DNA of 64,000 bases from Borreliella lanei (GCF_014205895.1 NZ_JACHFC010000001.1:1-64000), one strand, 5' to 3'. Shown: positions 15,484 to 28,347, numbered from the stretch's first letter. Translations and numbers: made by a program. The notes: a model not told the origin generated them from the sequence alone.

Positions 15484-18290
15484 TTTGCAACCTCTTCAGG
15501 AATACCAGAAACAACGATATTTCCCCCTGCCAACCCACCATCAGGACCCAAATCTATTATATAATCTGCCTGTTTAATTACATCCAAATTATGCTCTATG
15601 AGCACAACTGTATTACCATTGGAAACTAGTCGCTGCAAAACCTCTAACAACTTCTTTATGTCATCAAAATGCAGTCCAGTTGTTGGTTCATCAATAATAT
15701 AAAAGGTTTTACCTGTGCTCTTTTTACTTAACTCAAAAGCCAACTTAATGCGCTGAGCTTCCCCTCCTGATAAAGTTGTTGCAGATTGTCCTAATTTAAT
15801 GTATTCAAGCCCAACTTCAATTAAAAATTTTAAACAATGACTAATTTTGGGGACATTCTCAAAAAATTTACTTGCTTCAAACACACTCATCTCTAAAACA
15901 TCGTGTATATTTTTTCCTTTGTACCTAACTTCTAAAGTTTCTTCATTAAATTTTTTACCCTTACACAAATCACAAGGAACAAAAACATCCGGTAAAAAAT
16001 GCATTTGAATATTAAGATACCCATCTCCTTGACATTTCTCACACCTTCCACCTTTAACATTAAAAGAAAATCTACCAGCTTTAAAACCTCTTGCCTTTGC
16101 ATCTGGAAGTTTAGCAAAAAGCTCCCTAATTTCTGTAAAAAATCCAACATAAGTTGCTGGGTTTGACCTTGAAGTTCTCCCTATTGGCTTTTGATTTATT
16201 TGAATAATTTTATCAATTCTTTCGTACCCAACAATATCTCTAAAACCATCACAATACTTTTCATTAAACTTCAATCTACTATCAAGAGCTGGATATAACA
16301 CTTCGTTAAGCAAAGTACTTTTCCCACTACCAGAAACACCTGTTATTACGGTAAAAACTCCCAAAGGGATACTTACGTCTATATTTTTAAGATTGTTTTT
16401 ATTAGAACCTAAAAGCAAAATTTCTCCCTTATCCGCCTTTCTTCTAGAGCTTGGAACATCTATTTTAAACTTGCCGCTAAGATATTGACCAGTTAAGCTA
16501 TTTTTGCTATTTAAAATATCAATTAAGGATCCCTTTGCAACTATTTCCCCCCCAAGAATGCCAGCACCAGGCCCCATATCAATAATATAGTCTGCAGTAC
16601 GCAAAGTTTGCTCATCGTGCTCAACAACAATTACAGTATTGCCAAGATTTTTAAGATTAACAAGGGTAGAAATTAATTTTTCGTTATCTCTTTGATGAAG
16701 ACCAATACTTGGCTCATCAAGAACATAAATAACACCCGAAAGTGCTGATCCTATTTGAGTAGCAAGCCTAATACGCTGAGCCTCACCACCAGATAGGCTG
16801 CCTGATATTCTATTTAAATATAAATAAGAAAGACCAACATCAATTAAAAATTTAAGCCTACTTTTAATTTCCTTTAAAATTTCTTTAGATATTTTTTCAT
16901 CCACCATATCAAGCTGCAAGTTTTCAAAAAATACATAAGAATCAAATACGGACAAATTAGTAAGATCTTGAATGTCTTTTCCATTAATTTTCACAGTTAA
17001 AGCTCCAACGCTTAAACGTTTCCCTTTACATGAATTACATATTTTTTTAGACATTAAATTTTCGTAAAAAATTTTAGTGCTTTCTGATTCTGTTGTAAGA
17101 TATCGCCTTTTTAAAAGAGGCAAAAGTCCTTCAAATGTTTTAGAATAATGAAATCCTCCATCTAACTCCTTTGCTTCCATTTCTTTGGACTGGTAAATAA
17201 AATCTATTTTTTCATTTGAGCCGTATAAAATCTGTTTAAGAACTTTATCTGGAATGTCTTTTATAGGAGTATTTAAATCAAAATTATAATGTTTGGCAAG
17301 TCCTTTAAAAATAGCTACAGACCAAGATGAACTTGTCTTAAAGGTAAGAAAAGCATCATCATTAAAAGAAAGACTAGTATCAGGACAAATGCTCTCAAAA
17401 TCAAACTCAAGTGTAACGCCAAGACCAGAGCACTCGCTGCAAGCACCAAATGGACTATTAAATGAAAAAAGTCTGGGTTCTATAAGAGGGAGTGAAAATC
17501 CACACAAAGGACAACTATTGTGCTCTGTAAATAGTTTGTCTATTTTTTCCAAATCATTATCAATTTCCACTCGTAAATATCCATTAGAAACAGCGAGAGA
17601 AGTCTCAATAGATTCTGCAAGTCTAACTCGAACATTATTACCAAGCTTAATCCTATCAACTATAATTTCAATGGTATGCTTTTTATTTTTATGTAAATTT
17701 AAATTAAGAGCATCTTCTATTAAATAATCTTCAGAATTTATTCTAACCCTATTAAAACCTTGATTTAATATTTTTTCTAAAACCTTTTTATGAGAGCCTT
17801 TAGAACCCCTTACAACTGGTGCAAAAAGTATAACCTTGGATCCCTCAGAATAACTTAAAATAGTATTAACTATTTTATCTAAAGATTGCTCTTCTATTAA
17901 TCTACCATCATTTGGGCAGTATGCTTTACCTATTTTCGCAAATATTAGTCTATAATAATCATAAATCTCAGTAATTGTTCCAACAGTAGAGCGAGGATTA
18001 CTGCTTATTGTTCTCTGCTCAATAGCTATAGAAGGAGAAAGTCCATCTATATAATCAACATTGGGTTTTTTCATTACACCCAAAAACTGCCTTGCATAAG
18101 CTGAAACAGACTCCATATACCTTCTTTGCCCTTCTGCAAAAATAGTATCAAAAGCCAGAGAAGACTTGCCAGAGCCACTCTTGCCAGATATTACAACTAA
18201 ACCATCTTTTGGAATATCTACATCAATATTTTTTAAATTATGTTCTTTTGCTCCTCTGACAATAATTTTTTTTTTCAAAATTTTTTCCAA
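15438..18290 (-). CDS. uvrA: Excinuclease ABC subunit A
   Basis: Damage-recognition ATPase of nucleotide excision repair; it loads UvrB. 950 residues, the usual length. There are two ABC modules: Walker A GKSGSGKS at 36-43 and GVSGSGKST in the second half, with LSGGEAQR signatures in each. Zinc modules are CPLCGFSL and CEKCQGDGYL...CDLC. It starts three bases after uvrB ends, so uvrB-uvrA form one unit, with lptD translated from inside the 3' end. Confidence 0.98.
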   Translation of the reverse strand: MEKILKKKIIVRGAKEHNLKNIDVDIPKDGLVVISGKSGSGKSSLAFDTIFAEGQRRYMESVSAYARQFLGVMKKPNVDYIDGLSPSIAIEQRTISSNPRSTVGTITEIYDYYRLIFAKIGKAYCPNDGRLIEEQSLDKIVNTILSYSEGSKVILFAPVVRGSKGSHKKVLEKILNQGFNRVRINSEDYLIEDALNLNLHKNKKHTIEIIVDRIKLGNNVRVRLAESIETSLAVSNGYLRVEIDNDLEKIDKLFTEHNSCPLCGFSLPLIEPRLFSFNSPFGACSECSGLGVTLEFDFESICPDTSLSFNDDAFLTFKTSSSWSVAIFKGLAKHYNFDLNTPIKDIPDKVLKQILYGSNEKIDFIYQSKEMEAKELDGGFHYSKTFEGLLPLLKRRYLTTESESTKIFYENLMSKKICNSCKGKRLSVGALTVKINGKDIQDLTNLSVFDSYVFFENLQLDMVDEKISKEILKEIKSRLKFLIDVGLSYLYLNRISGSLSGGEAQRIRLATQIGSALSGVIYVLDEPSIGLHQRDNEKLISTLVNLKNLGNTVIVVEHDEQTLRTADYIIDMGPGAGILGGEIVAKGSLIDILNSKNSLTGQYLSGKFKIDVPSSRRKADKGEILLLGSNKNNLKNIDVSIPLGVFTVITGVSGSGKSTLLNEVLYPALDSRLKFNEKYCDGFRDIVGYERIDKIIQINQKPIGRTSRSNPATYVGFFTEIRELFAKLPDAKARGFKAGRFSFNVKGGRCEKCQGDGYLNIQMHFLPDVFVPCDLCKGKKFNEETLEVRYKGKNIHDVLEMSVFEASKFFENVPKISHCLKFLIEVGLEYIKLGQSATTLSGGEAQRIKLAFELSKKSTGKTFYIIDEPTTGLHFDDIKKLLEVLQRLVSNGNTVVLIEHNLDVIKQADYIIDLGPDGGLAGGNIVVSGIPEEVAKCENSYTGMFLKNLL

Positions 18291-18293
18291 AAA

Positions 18294-20300
18294 TTATACC
18301 TCTCTTTTTTTATTACGAGCTATACTAATTTTGCTACTAAGCTCTTTTATTTTATCTCTTAAAACAATTGCATCTTCAAATCTCTCATCATTAACAGCTT
18401 CTTCTAACTCAAATTTAAGCTTATTAATAAGCTTTTTTTTAGACAATCTCTCGCCTGAAATAATTGTTTCAAAATCATAGCCAACATTTTTATTTTTATT
18501 ATTAAGTTCTTTTTCTAAAATATTTTGAATCTTTTTAACAATTGTCTTAGGAGTAATATTATTTTTTTTATTATAATCAATCTGAATTTGACGTCTTCTA
18601 TTAGTCTCCTCAATTGCCTCCTGCATAGCTACACTAATTTTGTCGTAATACATTATTACAAGTCCATTAGAATTTCTAGCAGCCCTACCAATTGTTTGTA
18701 TCAATGAAGTAGTAGATCTTAAAAAACCCACCTTATCAGCATCTAATATTGCAACAAGAGATACTTCTGGAATATCTAAGCCCTCTCTAAGCAAGTTAAT
18801 GCCAACAATAACATCAATTTCAGATTTTCTAAGCAGCGAAATAACTTCCACTCTCTCAAGAGTGTCAAGCTCTGAATGTAAATATTTTGCCTTTATGCCA
18901 AGACTTACTAAATATTCGGTTAAATCCTCAGACATTTTTTTTGTCAAAGTGGTAATTAAAACACGTTCTTTAAGAGCTACTCTTTTTTGAATTTCACTGT
19001 AAAGATCTTCCATTTGCCCATCAGAGTGCCTAGTAATAATTTCAGGATCAACAAGACCTGTGGGACGAATTATTTGATCAACAACCACGCTACTTTTCTC
19101 ATTCTCTTCAACACTCGGAGTTGCAGACACAAATACAACCTGATTAATTAATGCGTCAAATTCATCATATTTAAGGGGTCTGTTTTCAAGCGCTGCAGGA
19201 AGTCTAAATCCAAAGTTAACAAGATTTAATTTTCTAGAATGATCTCCATTATACATTCCCCTAAATTGAGGCAATGTAACATGAGATTCATCTACAAATA
19301 ATAGATAATCTTTCGGAAAAAAATCAAAAAGACAATAGGGTCTTTCCATTGTGCTTCCACTCAAATATTTAGAATAATTTTCAATGCCCGAACAAAACCC
19401 TGTTTCTCTAAGCATTTCCAAATCATACTCTACTCTCTGCTTAAGTCTCTCGGCTTCTACAAGTTTGCCATTATCTTTAAAATATTGAAATTGAAGACTT
19501 AAATCATGAGATATTTTAGGTATTGCCTCTAATACGTTCTCATAAGGAATTACAAAATAAGATTTAGCAAAAAGGGTAAAACTATTTGTGGCTCCTAAAT
19601 TTTTTTTAGAAAATGAACTAACCCTATATATTTCAACAATTTCATCAAAATCTAAACAAATTCGATAAGCAAACTCTCCATGCTCACTACTAGGCCAAAT
19701 TTCAACAATATCTCCCTTAATTGAAAATTTATCTCTTTCTAGATTCATTAAAGTTCTCTCATAATAAAGCTCTACAAAAATATCTGATATTTCTTTAATA
19801 GAAATCTTTTGGCCTACAAAAAATTCTCGTGCTGATTTTTTGAAAAAATCTGGAGATCCAAGAGCATAAATTGAAGATACGGTTGCAACAACAATTACAT
19901 CTCGTCTTTTAGCAAGAGACGTTACCGTTCTTATTCGCTTAATTTCTATCTCAGTATTAATAGTGGCTTCTTTTTCAATAAATAAATCTTTTGAAGGAAC
20001 ATAAGATTCTGGCTGATAATAATCATAATAAGAAACAAAATACTCAACAGCATTATTTGGGAAAAAATCCTTAAACTCTCTATAAAGTTGTGCTGCTAAT
20101 GTTTTGTTGTGACTGACAACTAAAGCAGGCCTGTTCAGATCTTTGATTATATTTGCAATTGTAAAAGTCTTCCCACTACCTGTAACGCCTTTTAATGTTT
20201 GATATTTATTCCCCAGCAAAATAGAATTTTCAATCTCTTTTATTGCTTTAGGCTGATCACCAGCGGGAAGATATTCCGACTTCAAAAAAAAATCTATCAT
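18294..20300 (-). CDS. uvrB: Excinuclease ABC subunit B
   Basis: Helicase-fold subunit that verifies damage and recruits UvrC. About 668 residues. Walker A GVTGSGKT at 38-45, beta-hairpin [19 protein letters not shown] box (LFVDESHV), QTIGRAARN motif VI, and a C-terminal UVR motif ([21 protein letters not shown]) that binds UvrC. A TTG at 20315 would add five residues, but family members begin close to [16 protein letters not shown], so I use the ATG at 20300. Divergent from the phosphohexomutase gene. Confidence 0.97.
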   Translation of the reverse strand: MIDFFLKSEYLPAGDQPKAIKEIENSILLGNKYQTLKGVTGSGKTFTIANIIKDLNRPALVVSHNKTLAAQLYREFKDFFPNNAVEYFVSYYDYYQPESYVPSKDLFIEKEATINTEIEIKRIRTVTSLAKRRDVIVVATVSSIYALGSPDFFKKSAREFFVGQKISIKEISDIFVELYYERTLMNLERDKFSIKGDIVEIWPSSEHGEFAYRICLDFDEIVEIYRVSSFSKKNLGATNSFTLFAKSYFVIPYENVLEAIPKISHDLSLQFQYFKDNGKLVEAERLKQRVEYDLEMLRETGFCSGIENYSKYLSGSTMERPYCLFDFFPKDYLLFVDESHVTLPQFRGMYNGDHSRKLNLVNFGFRLPAALENRPLKYDEFDALINQVVFVSATPSVEENEKSSVVVDQIIRPTGLVDPEIITRHSDGQMEDLYSEIQKRVALKERVLITTLTKKMSEDLTEYLVSLGIKAKYLHSELDTLERVEVISLLRKSEIDVIVGINLLREGLDIPEVSLVAILDADKVGFLRSTTSLIQTIGRAARNSNGLVIMYYDKISVAMQEAIEETNRRRQIQIDYNKKNNITPKTIVKKIQNILEKELNNKNKNVGYDFETIISGERLSKKKLINKLKFELEEAVNDERFEDAIVLRDKIKELSSKISIARNKKREV

Positions 20301-20337
20301 TAATTTAACGACCAAAATTTAATACACATTCTTATAA

Positions 20338-20364
20338 ATTATATGATAATAAATTCTATATCAA
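20338..20364 (-). promoter_or_regulatory. Possible uvrB promoter
   Basis: On the minus strand TTGATA (20359-20364), a 15-base spacer, then TATAAT (20338-20343), about 38 bases before the uvrB ATG. The hexamers and short spacer equal those proposed for arcA. Confidence 0.4.
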
Positions 20365-20434
20365 GTATATAAATTCATTATAAATCAATATAATTTAATT
20401 AATCTTTGTTTAATAAAATAAAAGGAAATATTTG

Positions 20435-22144
20435 ATGCAAAAAATCGAAGCTAAAAGAAAATTAAAAAATTACATTGTTCTTGAAGAAGATATCTATTTT
20501 AAAGAAGAAGCAATAAAAATTCAAAAAACAAATAATTCAACAGAAATTCTAAACAGATTTTACAAAGATCTAGAATTTGGCACCGCTGGAATAAGGGGAA
20601 TCATTGGAGCTGGAACATGCTATATGAACACATATAATGTAAAAAAAATAAGCCAGGGAATATGCAATTATGTACTTAAAATAAATAAAAACCCCAAAGT
20701 TGCAATAAGCTATGATTCAAGATATTTTTCAAAAGAATTTGCTTACAATGCTGCTCAAATTTTTGCCTCAAATAATTTTGAAACATATATATATAAAAGC
20801 TTAAGACCTTCCCCCCAACTATCTTATACAATAAGAAAATTTGACTGTGATGTTGGTGTTATGATAACAGCAAGTCATAATTCAAAAGAATATAATGGAT
20901 ATAAAGCATATTGGAAAGGTGGAATCCAAATAATACCACCTCATGACACACTAATAACTAATGAAATTAAAAATACAAAAAACATAATAAATACAATTAC
21001 CATAAAAGAAGGCATTGAAAAAGGAATCATTAAAGAACTTAGCAATGAGATAGACGAAGAGTATGTGGAATCAATAAACAAAGAATTCCCTGATTTTGAA
21101 AAGGACAGCAAAGAAACAAACTTAAAAATAGCCTACACAGCATTACACGGCACTGGTGGGAACATAATAAAAAAACTCTTTGCAAATAGTAAAATACAGC
21201 TTTTTTTAGAAAAAAGTCAAATACTACCAAACCCTGAATTTCCAACAATAAATTATCCTAATCCAGAAAAACAAACATCAATGCTTAAAGTAATAGAGCT
21301 TGCAAAAAAAGTAGATTGTGACATTGCCCTTGCAACAGATCCAGATGCTGACAGAATAGGGATTGCGTTTAAAGATCAAAGCGAATGGATATTCTTAAAC
21401 GGAAATCAAATATCATGCATTTTAATGAACTATATACTCTCAAAAGAAATAAATCCTAAAAATACATTTGTAATATCATCATTTGTAACAACACCAATGC
21501 TAGAAAAAATTGCAGAAAAATATGATTCTCAAATTTTTAGAACTTACACAGGATTCAAATGGATAGGAAACTTAATTAATGAAATGGAAAAAAATGAACC
21601 AAATAAAAAATTTGCTTTTGCATGCGAAGAAAGTCATGGATATCTAATAGGAAGAAAGGTTAGAGATAAGGATGCATTTTCAGCCATAAAAGGGATTTGT
21701 TCTTTAGTGCTTGACTTAAAAGCCAAACAGCAAACAATTAAGGATTATCTTGAAAAGATATACAAAGAATTTGGATATTATGAAGAATTTAATATAGAAA
21801 AAACATTTGAAGGAGCTAATGGGGAAATTCAAAGAGAAAAGCTAATGCTAAAACTAAGAAAAGAACAAAAAGTACAATTCGCAGGAATTAAAATTATTGA
21901 AAAATTAGACTATAAAACTCTTAAAAAGATTAACTTTAAAAATGAAATTTCAGAAATCAAAGAATATAAATATCCCATAAACGCAATAAAATTTATACTT
22001 GAAAACGAAATTATAATAATTGTAAGACCCTCTGGAACAGAGCCAAAAATTAAATTTTATATATCTGTAAAGCTAGAGTATAAGGAAAAATACAAAATAT
22101 TTGGTATAATAAATGCAATAAAGATGGAGATAAAAAAATATTAA
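20435..22144 (+). CDS. manB: Phosphomannomutase/phosphoglucomutase (alpha-D-phosphohexomutase)
   Basis: Interconverts hexose-1- and hexose-6-phosphates. The 569-residue length fits the large phosphohexomutase subgroup. TASHN (145-149) holds the phosphorylated Ser147, DPDADRIGIA binds the metal, and RPSGTEPKIKFYI near the C-terminus binds the sugar phosphate. AAGGAAA precedes the ATG at 20435; a TTG directly before it is less likely. The stop overlaps the probable ATT start of clpC. Which sugar it prefers cannot be read from the sequence. Confidence 0.9.
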   Translation: MQKIEAKRKLKNYIVLEEDIYFKEEAIKIQKTNNSTEILNRFYKDLEFGTAGIRGIIGAGTCYMNTYNVKKISQGICNYVLKINKNPKVAISYDSRYFSKEFAYNAAQIFASNNFETYIYKSLRPSPQLSYTIRKFDCDVGVMITASHNSKEYNGYKAYWKGGIQIIPPHDTLITNEIKNTKNIINTITIKEGIEKGIIKELSNEIDEEYVESINKEFPDFEKDSKETNLKIAYTALHGTGGNIIKKLFANSKIQLFLEKSQILPNPEFPTINYPNPEKQTSMLKVIELAKKVDCDIALATDPDADRIGIAFKDQSEWIFLNGNQISCILMNYILSKEINPKNTFVISSFVTTPMLEKIAEKYDSQIFRTYTGFKWIGNLINEMEKNEPNKKFAFACEESHGYLIGRKVRDKDAFSAIKGICSLVLDLKAKQQTIKDYLEKIYKEFGYYEEFNIEKTFEGANGEIQREKLMLKLRKEQKVQFAGIKIIEKLDYKTLKKINFKNEISEIKEYKYPINAIKFILENEIIIIVRPSGTEPKIKFYISVKLEYKEKYKIFGIINAIKMEIKKY

Positions 22145-24386
22145 CATAACAGAAAATTTAATAAATTTGGTAGAAATAGATTCAAAAGAAATTGCAAGAA
22201 AAAATAAAAATAAAGAAGTTTCAATTTGGCACTTATTAATGTCTATAATTAACTCTTCAAAAAAATCCGAAATAAAATTTATAGATACCAAAACTCTAAA
22301 AAACATTAAACAAGAAGCTATATGCGAAATAGATAAATTAGAGAAAATTTTAATAGAAAAAAACGAGATAATTATTCCAAAAATTAATAAAGAAATCTTT
22401 ACCCTCATAAAAGAAGCTAAAAAGGAATTTAAATCCAAACCCTTAATAGGGGCAAAAGAAATTTTTTATCAAATATTAAAAAATAAAAAACTTCTTAAAA
22501 AGCACAAACTAAGTAAATCCAGCTTCAACTTTAAAGATCAAAATATATTAGAATACATGGAAAAAAATAAAATAAGATTAATTGAAACTTACAAAGAATT
22601 TGATGAAGAAATACGACTTGAAAATGAACACTTCGAAATTGGAAAGTATGTCAAAAATTTAACAGCACTTGCAAAAGATAGAAAATTAGACCCTTTGATT
22701 GGAAGAGAAGCAGAGATCAAAACTCTTACAAATGTACTCTTGAGAAGAAATAAAAATAGCGCAATGCTAATAGGCGAACCTGGTGTAGGAAAAACAGCAA
22801 TAGTTGAAGGACTTGCATCAAGCATAGTACAAAAAAAAATAAGTAGCAAACTGCAAGACAAAACAATTTTAATGCTCAAGGTTTCAAACTTGGTATCGGG
22901 AACAAAATATAGAGGCGAGTTTGAAGACCGTTTAAATAATATAATTAAGTATATTGAAAAAAACAAAAACACAATAATATTTATTGACGAAATACACACT
23001 CTAATAGGAGCTGGAAACTCCGAAGGAGCTCTTGATGCATCAAATATACTAAAACCATCACTTTCTAGAACTGAAATACAAATTATTGGGGCAACCACTT
23101 ACAATGAATATCGAAAATATATTTCAAAAGACAAGGCATTCGCCAGAAGATTCCAAACAATTACTGTAAGAGAGCCTGATGAAAAAGATACACTAAAAAT
23201 AATCGAAAATATTGCAAAAAATTTTGAAGACTATCATGGAGTGATCTATGAAAAAAGTGCGCTTTTAAATATAGTAAAACTTTCATCCAAATATCTAATA
23301 AATAAAAGATTCCCAGATAAAGCAATAGATATAATAGACATCGCCGGTGCAATTAAAAAGGAAGAACTTACAAAAGACAATATTATAACATCAGATGATA
23401 TACAAAAGGCAATAAATGAAATACTATCTATTAAAACAGCAAATAACACTAAAGAAGAAATTTTAGAATTAAAAGAAGTAGAAAGCGAAATAAATAAAAA
23501 AGTGATTGGACAAAAACATGCAGTAAGCGAACTTATTAAAGAAATTATTAAAGTCAAACTTGGGCTTAATGACGATTCTAAGCCTTTAACCTCAATATTG
23601 TTAATAGGATCAAGTGGCTGTGGAAAAACTGCTTTAACTGATGAAATATCTAAAAAAATTATCAAAGATCAAAATTCAGTATTAAGACTAGATATGTCAG
23701 ACTATAAAGAAGAAAGCTCTATTTCAAAATTAATTGGCACAAATCCAGGATACGTAGGCTACTCTGATGGAGGCATTCTGACAAATAAATTAAAACATTC
23801 ATTTGAAACTTTAATATTGTTTGAAAACATTGAAAATGCCCACAACTCTATATTAAACCTAATAAGTCGAATGCTTGAAAATGGAGAACTTATTGACAGC
23901 AAAGAAGATAAAATACTGTTTAAAAACACAATTATAATAATGACTACAAGCATTGGATCTAGAATGCTTCTTGGAGAAAAAAATATTGGATTCAACAAAA
24001 ATCAACAAAAAAGCTTAGAAACAAAAAACTTTAAAGAAGAAATAAAACAAGATCTTGAAAAAAGATTTAAGTTATCCTTTTTAGACAGAATTCAAAAAAA
24101 AATTATCCTAAATGTTCTCACAAAAGACAATGTAGAAGAAATTTGCAAAAACTACTTAGACACCCTTAAAACAAAATTTTACTCTAAAGGAATCGAGATA
24201 GAAATAAAAAAAGATGTTGATAAATTCATAACCACAAAATACTATAAAAAAAATTCAGGGGCAAGAAGCGTAATTGCTGCAATAAAAGAAAAAATAGAAG
24301 AAAATATTATCACCAAAATAGCTGAAAATCAAAACATAAATAAAATAACGATTTATTTAGAAAAAGAAAAAATAATAATAGAATAA
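22140..24386 (+). CDS. clpC: Clp ATPase, ClpA/ClpC class
   Basis: Two AAA+ modules of an unfoldase that feeds ClpP. The N-domain is followed by module 1 with GEPGVGKT and IIFIDEIH. Module 2 has GSSGCGKT, but where LLDEIEKAH is expected it has LFENIENAH. An IGF tripeptide in the second half (KNIGFNKN) is the ClpP-docking loop type. No ATG starts the frame. TTG at 22167 lacks a ribosome binding site and cuts off helix 1 of the N-domain. An in-frame ATT at 22140, ten bases after GGAG and overlapping the manB stop, restores the normal 31-33 residues before the HLL motif, so I use it. Confidence 0.88.
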   Translation: MNITENLINLVEIDSKEIARKNKNKEVSIWHLLMSIINSSKKSEIKFIDTKTLKNIKQEAICEIDKLEKILIEKNEIIIPKINKEIFTLIKEAKKEFKSKPLIGAKEIFYQILKNKKLLKKHKLSKSSFNFKDQNILEYMEKNKIRLIETYKEFDEEIRLENEHFEIGKYVKNLTALAKDRKLDPLIGREAEIKTLTNVLLRRNKNSAMLIGEPGVGKTAIVEGLASSIVQKKISSKLQDKTILMLKVSNLVSGTKYRGEFEDRLNNIIKYIEKNKNTIIFIDEIHTLIGAGNSEGALDASNILKPSLSRTEIQIIGATTYNEYRKYISKDKAFARRFQTITVREPDEKDTLKIIENIAKNFEDYHGVIYEKSALLNIVKLSSKYLINKRFPDKAIDIIDIAGAIKKEELTKDNIITSDDIQKAINEILSIKTANNTKEEILELKEVESEINKKVIGQKHAVSELIKEIIKVKLGLNDDSKPLTSILLIGSSGCGKTALTDEISKKIIKDQNSVLRLDMSDYKEESSISKLIGTNPGYVGYSDGGILTNKLKHSFETLILFENIENAHNSILNLISRMLENGELIDSKEDKILFKNTIIIMTTSIGSRMLLGEKNIGFNKNQQKSLETKNFKEEIKQDLEKRFKLSFLDRIQKKIILNVLTKDNVEEICKNYLDTLKTKFYSKGIEIEIKKDVDKFITTKYYKKNSGARSVIAAIKEKIEENIITKIAENQNINKITIYLEKEKIIIE

Positions 24387-24400
24387 AGAGGAATTATATT

Positions 24401-27400
24401 ATGTTTAAAAAAGTAGAAAACAAGGCAAATTTTCCTAAAATAGAAGAAAAAATATTAAAATTTTGGAATGACAATAAGATCTTTGAAAAATCAATAAAGC
24501 AAAGAGAAGGATGTGAAGAATTTACATTTTATGACGGACCGCCTTTTGCAACAGGACTTCCTCATTTTGGACATTTTGTTCCAAACACAATAAAAGACAT
24601 AATTCCAAGATATCAGACAATGAAAGGCAAATATGTTAAAAGAAATTTTGGATGGGATACTCACGGATTACCTGTTGAATACGAAGTAGAAAAAAAACTG
24701 GGAATTTCTGGCAAATACGAAATAGAAAATTATGGTATTGAAAATTTTAACAAAGAATGCAAAAAAATAGTACTCAGATATACAAAAGAATGGAAAAATA
24801 TAATCTTGAGACTTGGAAGGTGGGTAGATTTTGAAAAAGGCTACAAAACCATGGATACAAGCTTCATGGAATCTGTATGGTGGGTATTTAAAAATCTTTA
24901 TAACAAAGGTTTAATCTACGAAAGTTACTATGTACTCCCCTATTCCCCAAAGCTTGCAACCCCGCTTTCAAATTTCGAAGTGAATCTTGGAGAATACAAA
25001 GAGGTCAATGACCCATCATTAACAATAAAATTTAAAATCAAAGATAAAAACGAATACTTACTAGTATGGACAACCACCCCTTGGACATTGCCCTCAAACC
25101 TTGGAATCGCAGTAGGACAAGAAATAGAATATTCTAAAATTTTTGACAAAAAAAAAGAAGAGATTTTAATACTTGGATCAAAAAGGCTTAATAGTTATTA
25201 TGATGATGAAAATTCATATACTATTATTGAAAAATTCAAAGGAAGCAAGCTTGCAGGCATAGAATATGAACCTATTTTTAACTACTTTTTAGAACAAAAA
25301 GATAAAGGGGCTTTCAAGGTACATACAGCTGATTATGTTACAACTGACGATGGAACAGGAATTGTTCATCTTGCTCCTTTTGGAGAAGAAGACTACAGAA
25401 TACTTAAAAAACACACAAATGTCGATATAATAGACCCCTTAGATGCTGAATGTAAATTCACAAACCAGACAAAAGATTTTGAAGGACTTTTTGTAAAAGA
25501 TGCTGATAAAAAAATAATAGAAAACCTAAAATTAAGCAATTTTTTATTCAAAAGAGAAAATTATCTGCACAGGTATCCATTTTGCTATAGAACAAATTGC
25601 CCAATTATTTACAGACCAATAAGCTCGTGGTTTGTAAATGTAGAAAAAATAAAAACCAAACTCTTAGAGGTAAATGAAAAAATTAATTGGATGCCAGCCC
25701 ATTTAAAAAAAGGAAGATTTGGAAAATGGTTAGAAAATGCAAAGGATTGGGCAATAAGTAGAAACAGATTTTGGGGAAATCCAATTCCAATTTGGATATG
25801 CTCAAAAACAGGAAAAAAAATTTGCGTTGGATCAAAAAAAGAGCTTGAAGACCTATCTGGTCAAAAAGTCGAAGACTTACACAAAGACCAAATAGATAAA
25901 ATAACCTGGCCAAGCAAAGATGGTGGCACATTTATCAGAACAAGCGAGGTTCTTGATTGTTGGTTTGAATCTGGAGCAATGCCTTACGCAAGCAACCATT
26001 ATCCATTCGCAAATGAAAATAATTTTAAAAATATATTTCCTGCTGACTTTATTGCAGAAGGCTTAGATCAAACAAGAGGATGGTTCTATACTCTTACAAT
26101 CCTGGGAGCTGCTCTTTTTGAAAACACAGCATTCAAAAACGTAATTGTAAATGGACTTGTGCTTTCAAGCGATGGAAGAAAAATGTCAAAATCATTTAAA
26201 AATTATACAGATCCAATGCAAGTAATAAACACTTTCGGAGCCGATGCCTTAAGGCTTTATTTAATAATGAGCCCTGTAGTTAAAGCCGATGATTTAAAAT
26301 ATAGCGACAATGGAGTAAGAGACGTTCTTAAAAATATAATAATACCCATTTGGAACGCTTATTCATTTTTCACAACTTATGCAATAATTGATAAATTCAA
26401 ACCTCCAAAAAATCTAAGCCTAGCTAAAAACAATAGCCTTGACAAATGGATCATAAGCGAACTTGAAAGCCTAAAAAAAATACTAAATACAGAAATAGAT
26501 AAATACAATCTAACAAAATCAATAGAATCTTTACTTGAATTTATAGATAAATTAAACAATTGGTACATAAGAAGATCAAGAAGAAGATTTTGGAAATCAG
26601 AAAACGATAAAGACAAAAATGATGCCTACGAAACATTATATTATGCAATAAAAACTTTAATGATTTTACTTGCTCCTTTTATTCCATTTATAACAGAAGA
26701 GATTTATCAAAATTTAAAAACCGATGAAGATAAACAATCAATACACCTCAACGATTATCCAAAAGCAAATGAAAATTTCATTAACAAAAAAATTGAAGAG
26801 AAAATAAATCTCGCAAGAAAAATAACTTCAATGGCAAGATCACTCAGATCATTGCACAATATAAAAATACGTATGCCCATTAGTACGATATATATTGTCA
26901 CAAAAAATCAAAATGAACAAAATATGCTAATGGAAATGCAAGAAATAATATTAGATGAAATAAATGCAAAAGAAATGAAAATAAAATCTAACGAAGAGGA
27001 GCTTATAACTTACAAAGCAAAAGCAAACTTTAAAGAACTTGGGAAAAAGCTTGGAAAAGATATGAAAGCGGTATCTGCTGAGATTAGCAAGCTAAAAAAT
27101 GAAGACATAATAAAAATAATAAATGGAACATCTTATGAAATAAAAATAGCTAATGCAAAACATTATTTATCATTAAATGATATAATTTTAGAAAGAGAAG
27201 AAAAAGAGAACTTAAAAGTAATCAATGAAGAATCCATTACAATAGGAATAGATTCGCTTATCACTAAAGAATTGTACTTAGAAGGGCTTACAAGAGAATT
27301 TGTAAGACAAATACAAAATTTAAGAAAAGAAAAAAATTTTGATGTTAGCGATAGAATAAATTTATACATAGAAAATAATGAAACATTGAAAGAAATACTA

Positions 27401-27529
27401 AATAAATTTGAAAAATACATTAAAACTGAAACATTGACCTTAAGTATCATATCAAACAAAAGTAAGCTAGAAAAAAAAATAAACCTTGCCGATGACATAT
27501 TTACACTAATAGGAATTGAAAAATGTTAA
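24401..27529 (+). CDS. ileS: Isoleucyl-tRNA synthetase
   Basis: Charges tRNA-Ile. The 1042-residue class I synthetase has the HIGH-type motif as PHFGHF (within [12 protein letters not shown]), a CP1 editing domain with TTPWTLPSN, and KMSKS ([10 protein letters not shown]). The C-terminal region lacks an obvious zinc ribbon. The sequence around the HIGH motif and [11 protein letters not shown] resembles the eukaryote-like IleRS type found in spirochaetes and tied to natural mupirocin tolerance. AGAGGA precedes the ATG. It overlaps the next gene by seven bases. Confidence 0.97.
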   Translation: MFKKVENKANFPKIEEKILKFWNDNKIFEKSIKQREGCEEFTFYDGPPFATGLPHFGHFVPNTIKDIIPRYQTMKGKYVKRNFGWDTHGLPVEYEVEKKLGISGKYEIENYGIENFNKECKKIVLRYTKEWKNIILRLGRWVDFEKGYKTMDTSFMESVWWVFKNLYNKGLIYESYYVLPYSPKLATPLSNFEVNLGEYKEVNDPSLTIKFKIKDKNEYLLVWTTTPWTLPSNLGIAVGQEIEYSKIFDKKKEEILILGSKRLNSYYDDENSYTIIEKFKGSKLAGIEYEPIFNYFLEQKDKGAFKVHTADYVTTDDGTGIVHLAPFGEEDYRILKKHTNVDIIDPLDAECKFTNQTKDFEGLFVKDADKKIIENLKLSNFLFKRENYLHRYPFCYRTNCPIIYRPISSWFVNVEKIKTKLLEVNEKINWMPAHLKKGRFGKWLENAKDWAISRNRFWGNPIPIWICSKTGKKICVGSKKELEDLSGQKVEDLHKDQIDKITWPSKDGGTFIRTSEVLDCWFESGAMPYASNHYPFANENNFKNIFPADFIAEGLDQTRGWFYTLTILGAALFENTAFKNVIVNGLVLSSDGRKMSKSFKNYTDPMQVINTFGADALRLYLIMSPVVKADDLKYSDNGVRDVLKNIIIPIWNAYSFFTTYAIIDKFKPPKNLSLAKNNSLDKWIISELESLKKILNTEIDKYNLTKSIESLLEFIDKLNNWYIRRSRRRFWKSENDKDKNDAYETLYYAIKTLMILLAPFIPFITEEIYQNLKTDEDKQSIHLNDYPKANENFINKKIEEKINLARKITSMARSLRSLHNIKIRMPISTIYIVTKNQNEQNMLMEMQEIILDEINAKEMKIKSNEEELITYKAKANFKELGKKLGKDMKAVSAEISKLKNEDIIKIINGTSYEIKIANAKHYLSLNDIILEREEKENLKVINEESITIGIDSLITKELYLEGLTREFVRQIQNLRKEKNFDVSDRINLYIENNETLKEILNKFEKYIKTETLTLSIISNKSKLEKKINLADDIFTLIGIEKC

Positions 27530-28347
27530 AAACATTAACAAAAATACTCACCATTTTATGTCTCATAGTAGGATGCGCCAGTCTGCCTTACAGCCCTCCA
27601 AAACAAAAACTAAATTACTTAATGGAACTTTTGCCTGACGCAAATTTATACGCCCATATAAATTTAATTAAAAACAGGTCTATTTACAACTCCTTAAGCC
27701 CTAAATACAAATCCATTCTCGGGCTTATAAGCGATTTATACTTTAGCTATAAAAAAGAAAATAACGACTTTGCTCTACTAATAATGGGCAATTTTCCAAA
27801 AGATATTTTCTGGGGAATTCATAAAAATAGAAATACAGAATCAATAGGTAATATACTTACAAATCCAAAATGGAAACTTAAAAATTCAAATATATACATT
27901 ATCCCAAACAAAGCTAGAACCAGCATTACAATAGCCCAAAAAGATAAAATCATAAAAGACAATAATATACTAACAACAAAATACATTAAGGAAGTAGGAA
28001 AAAATGAAATGTTTTTTTGGATCCAAAATCCAGCATTATTGCTCCCAAACCAAATAGTAAGCAGCAAAAATTTAATCCCTTTTAGCAGCGGAACCCTGTC
28101 TATAAACAGCTTAAATCAAAAAGAATATATTTTTAAATCCCTGATCAAAACAAATAACCCGCCAATACTAAAAATATTATCAAAAAGGTTAATTCCAACT
28201 GTCTTGACAAGCATGACCAATCTCACAATATCAAGCCACATAAAGACCACAATAAAAGACCAAAATACAGTAGAAATAGAATTTAATATTCAAAAATCTA
28301 GCGTTGAAAACCTTATAGAAAAACTGGCTTCAAACATTCAAACCTAA
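27523..28347 (+). CDS. Lipoprotein, unknown function
   Basis: The 274-residue protein starts with a signal peptide ending CLIVGC (Cys18). The mature part has mixed alpha/beta character with no motif I can name. The ATG lies in the last codons of ileS, so it is translationally coupled to it. Its 3' end overlaps that of the ROK kinase gene on the other strand by four bases. Probably the BB0832 equivalent. Confidence 0.85.
   Translation: MLKTLTKILTILCLIVGCASLPYSPPKQKLNYLMELLPDANLYAHINLIKNRSIYNSLSPKYKSILGLISDLYFSYKKENNDFALLIMGNFPKDIFWGIHKNRNTESIGNILTNPKWKLKNSNIYIIPNKARTSITIAQKDKIIKDNNILTTKYIKEVGKNEMFFWIQNPALLLPNQIVSSKNLIPFSSGTLSINSLNQKEYIFKSLIKTNNPPILKILSKRLIPTVLTSMTNLTISSHIKTTIKDQNTVEIEFNIQKSSVENLIEKLASNIQT

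Noticed and set aside
17293..17727. 144-residue ORF opposite uvrA
   Set aside because: Lies wholly within uvrA's strongly conserved coding region.
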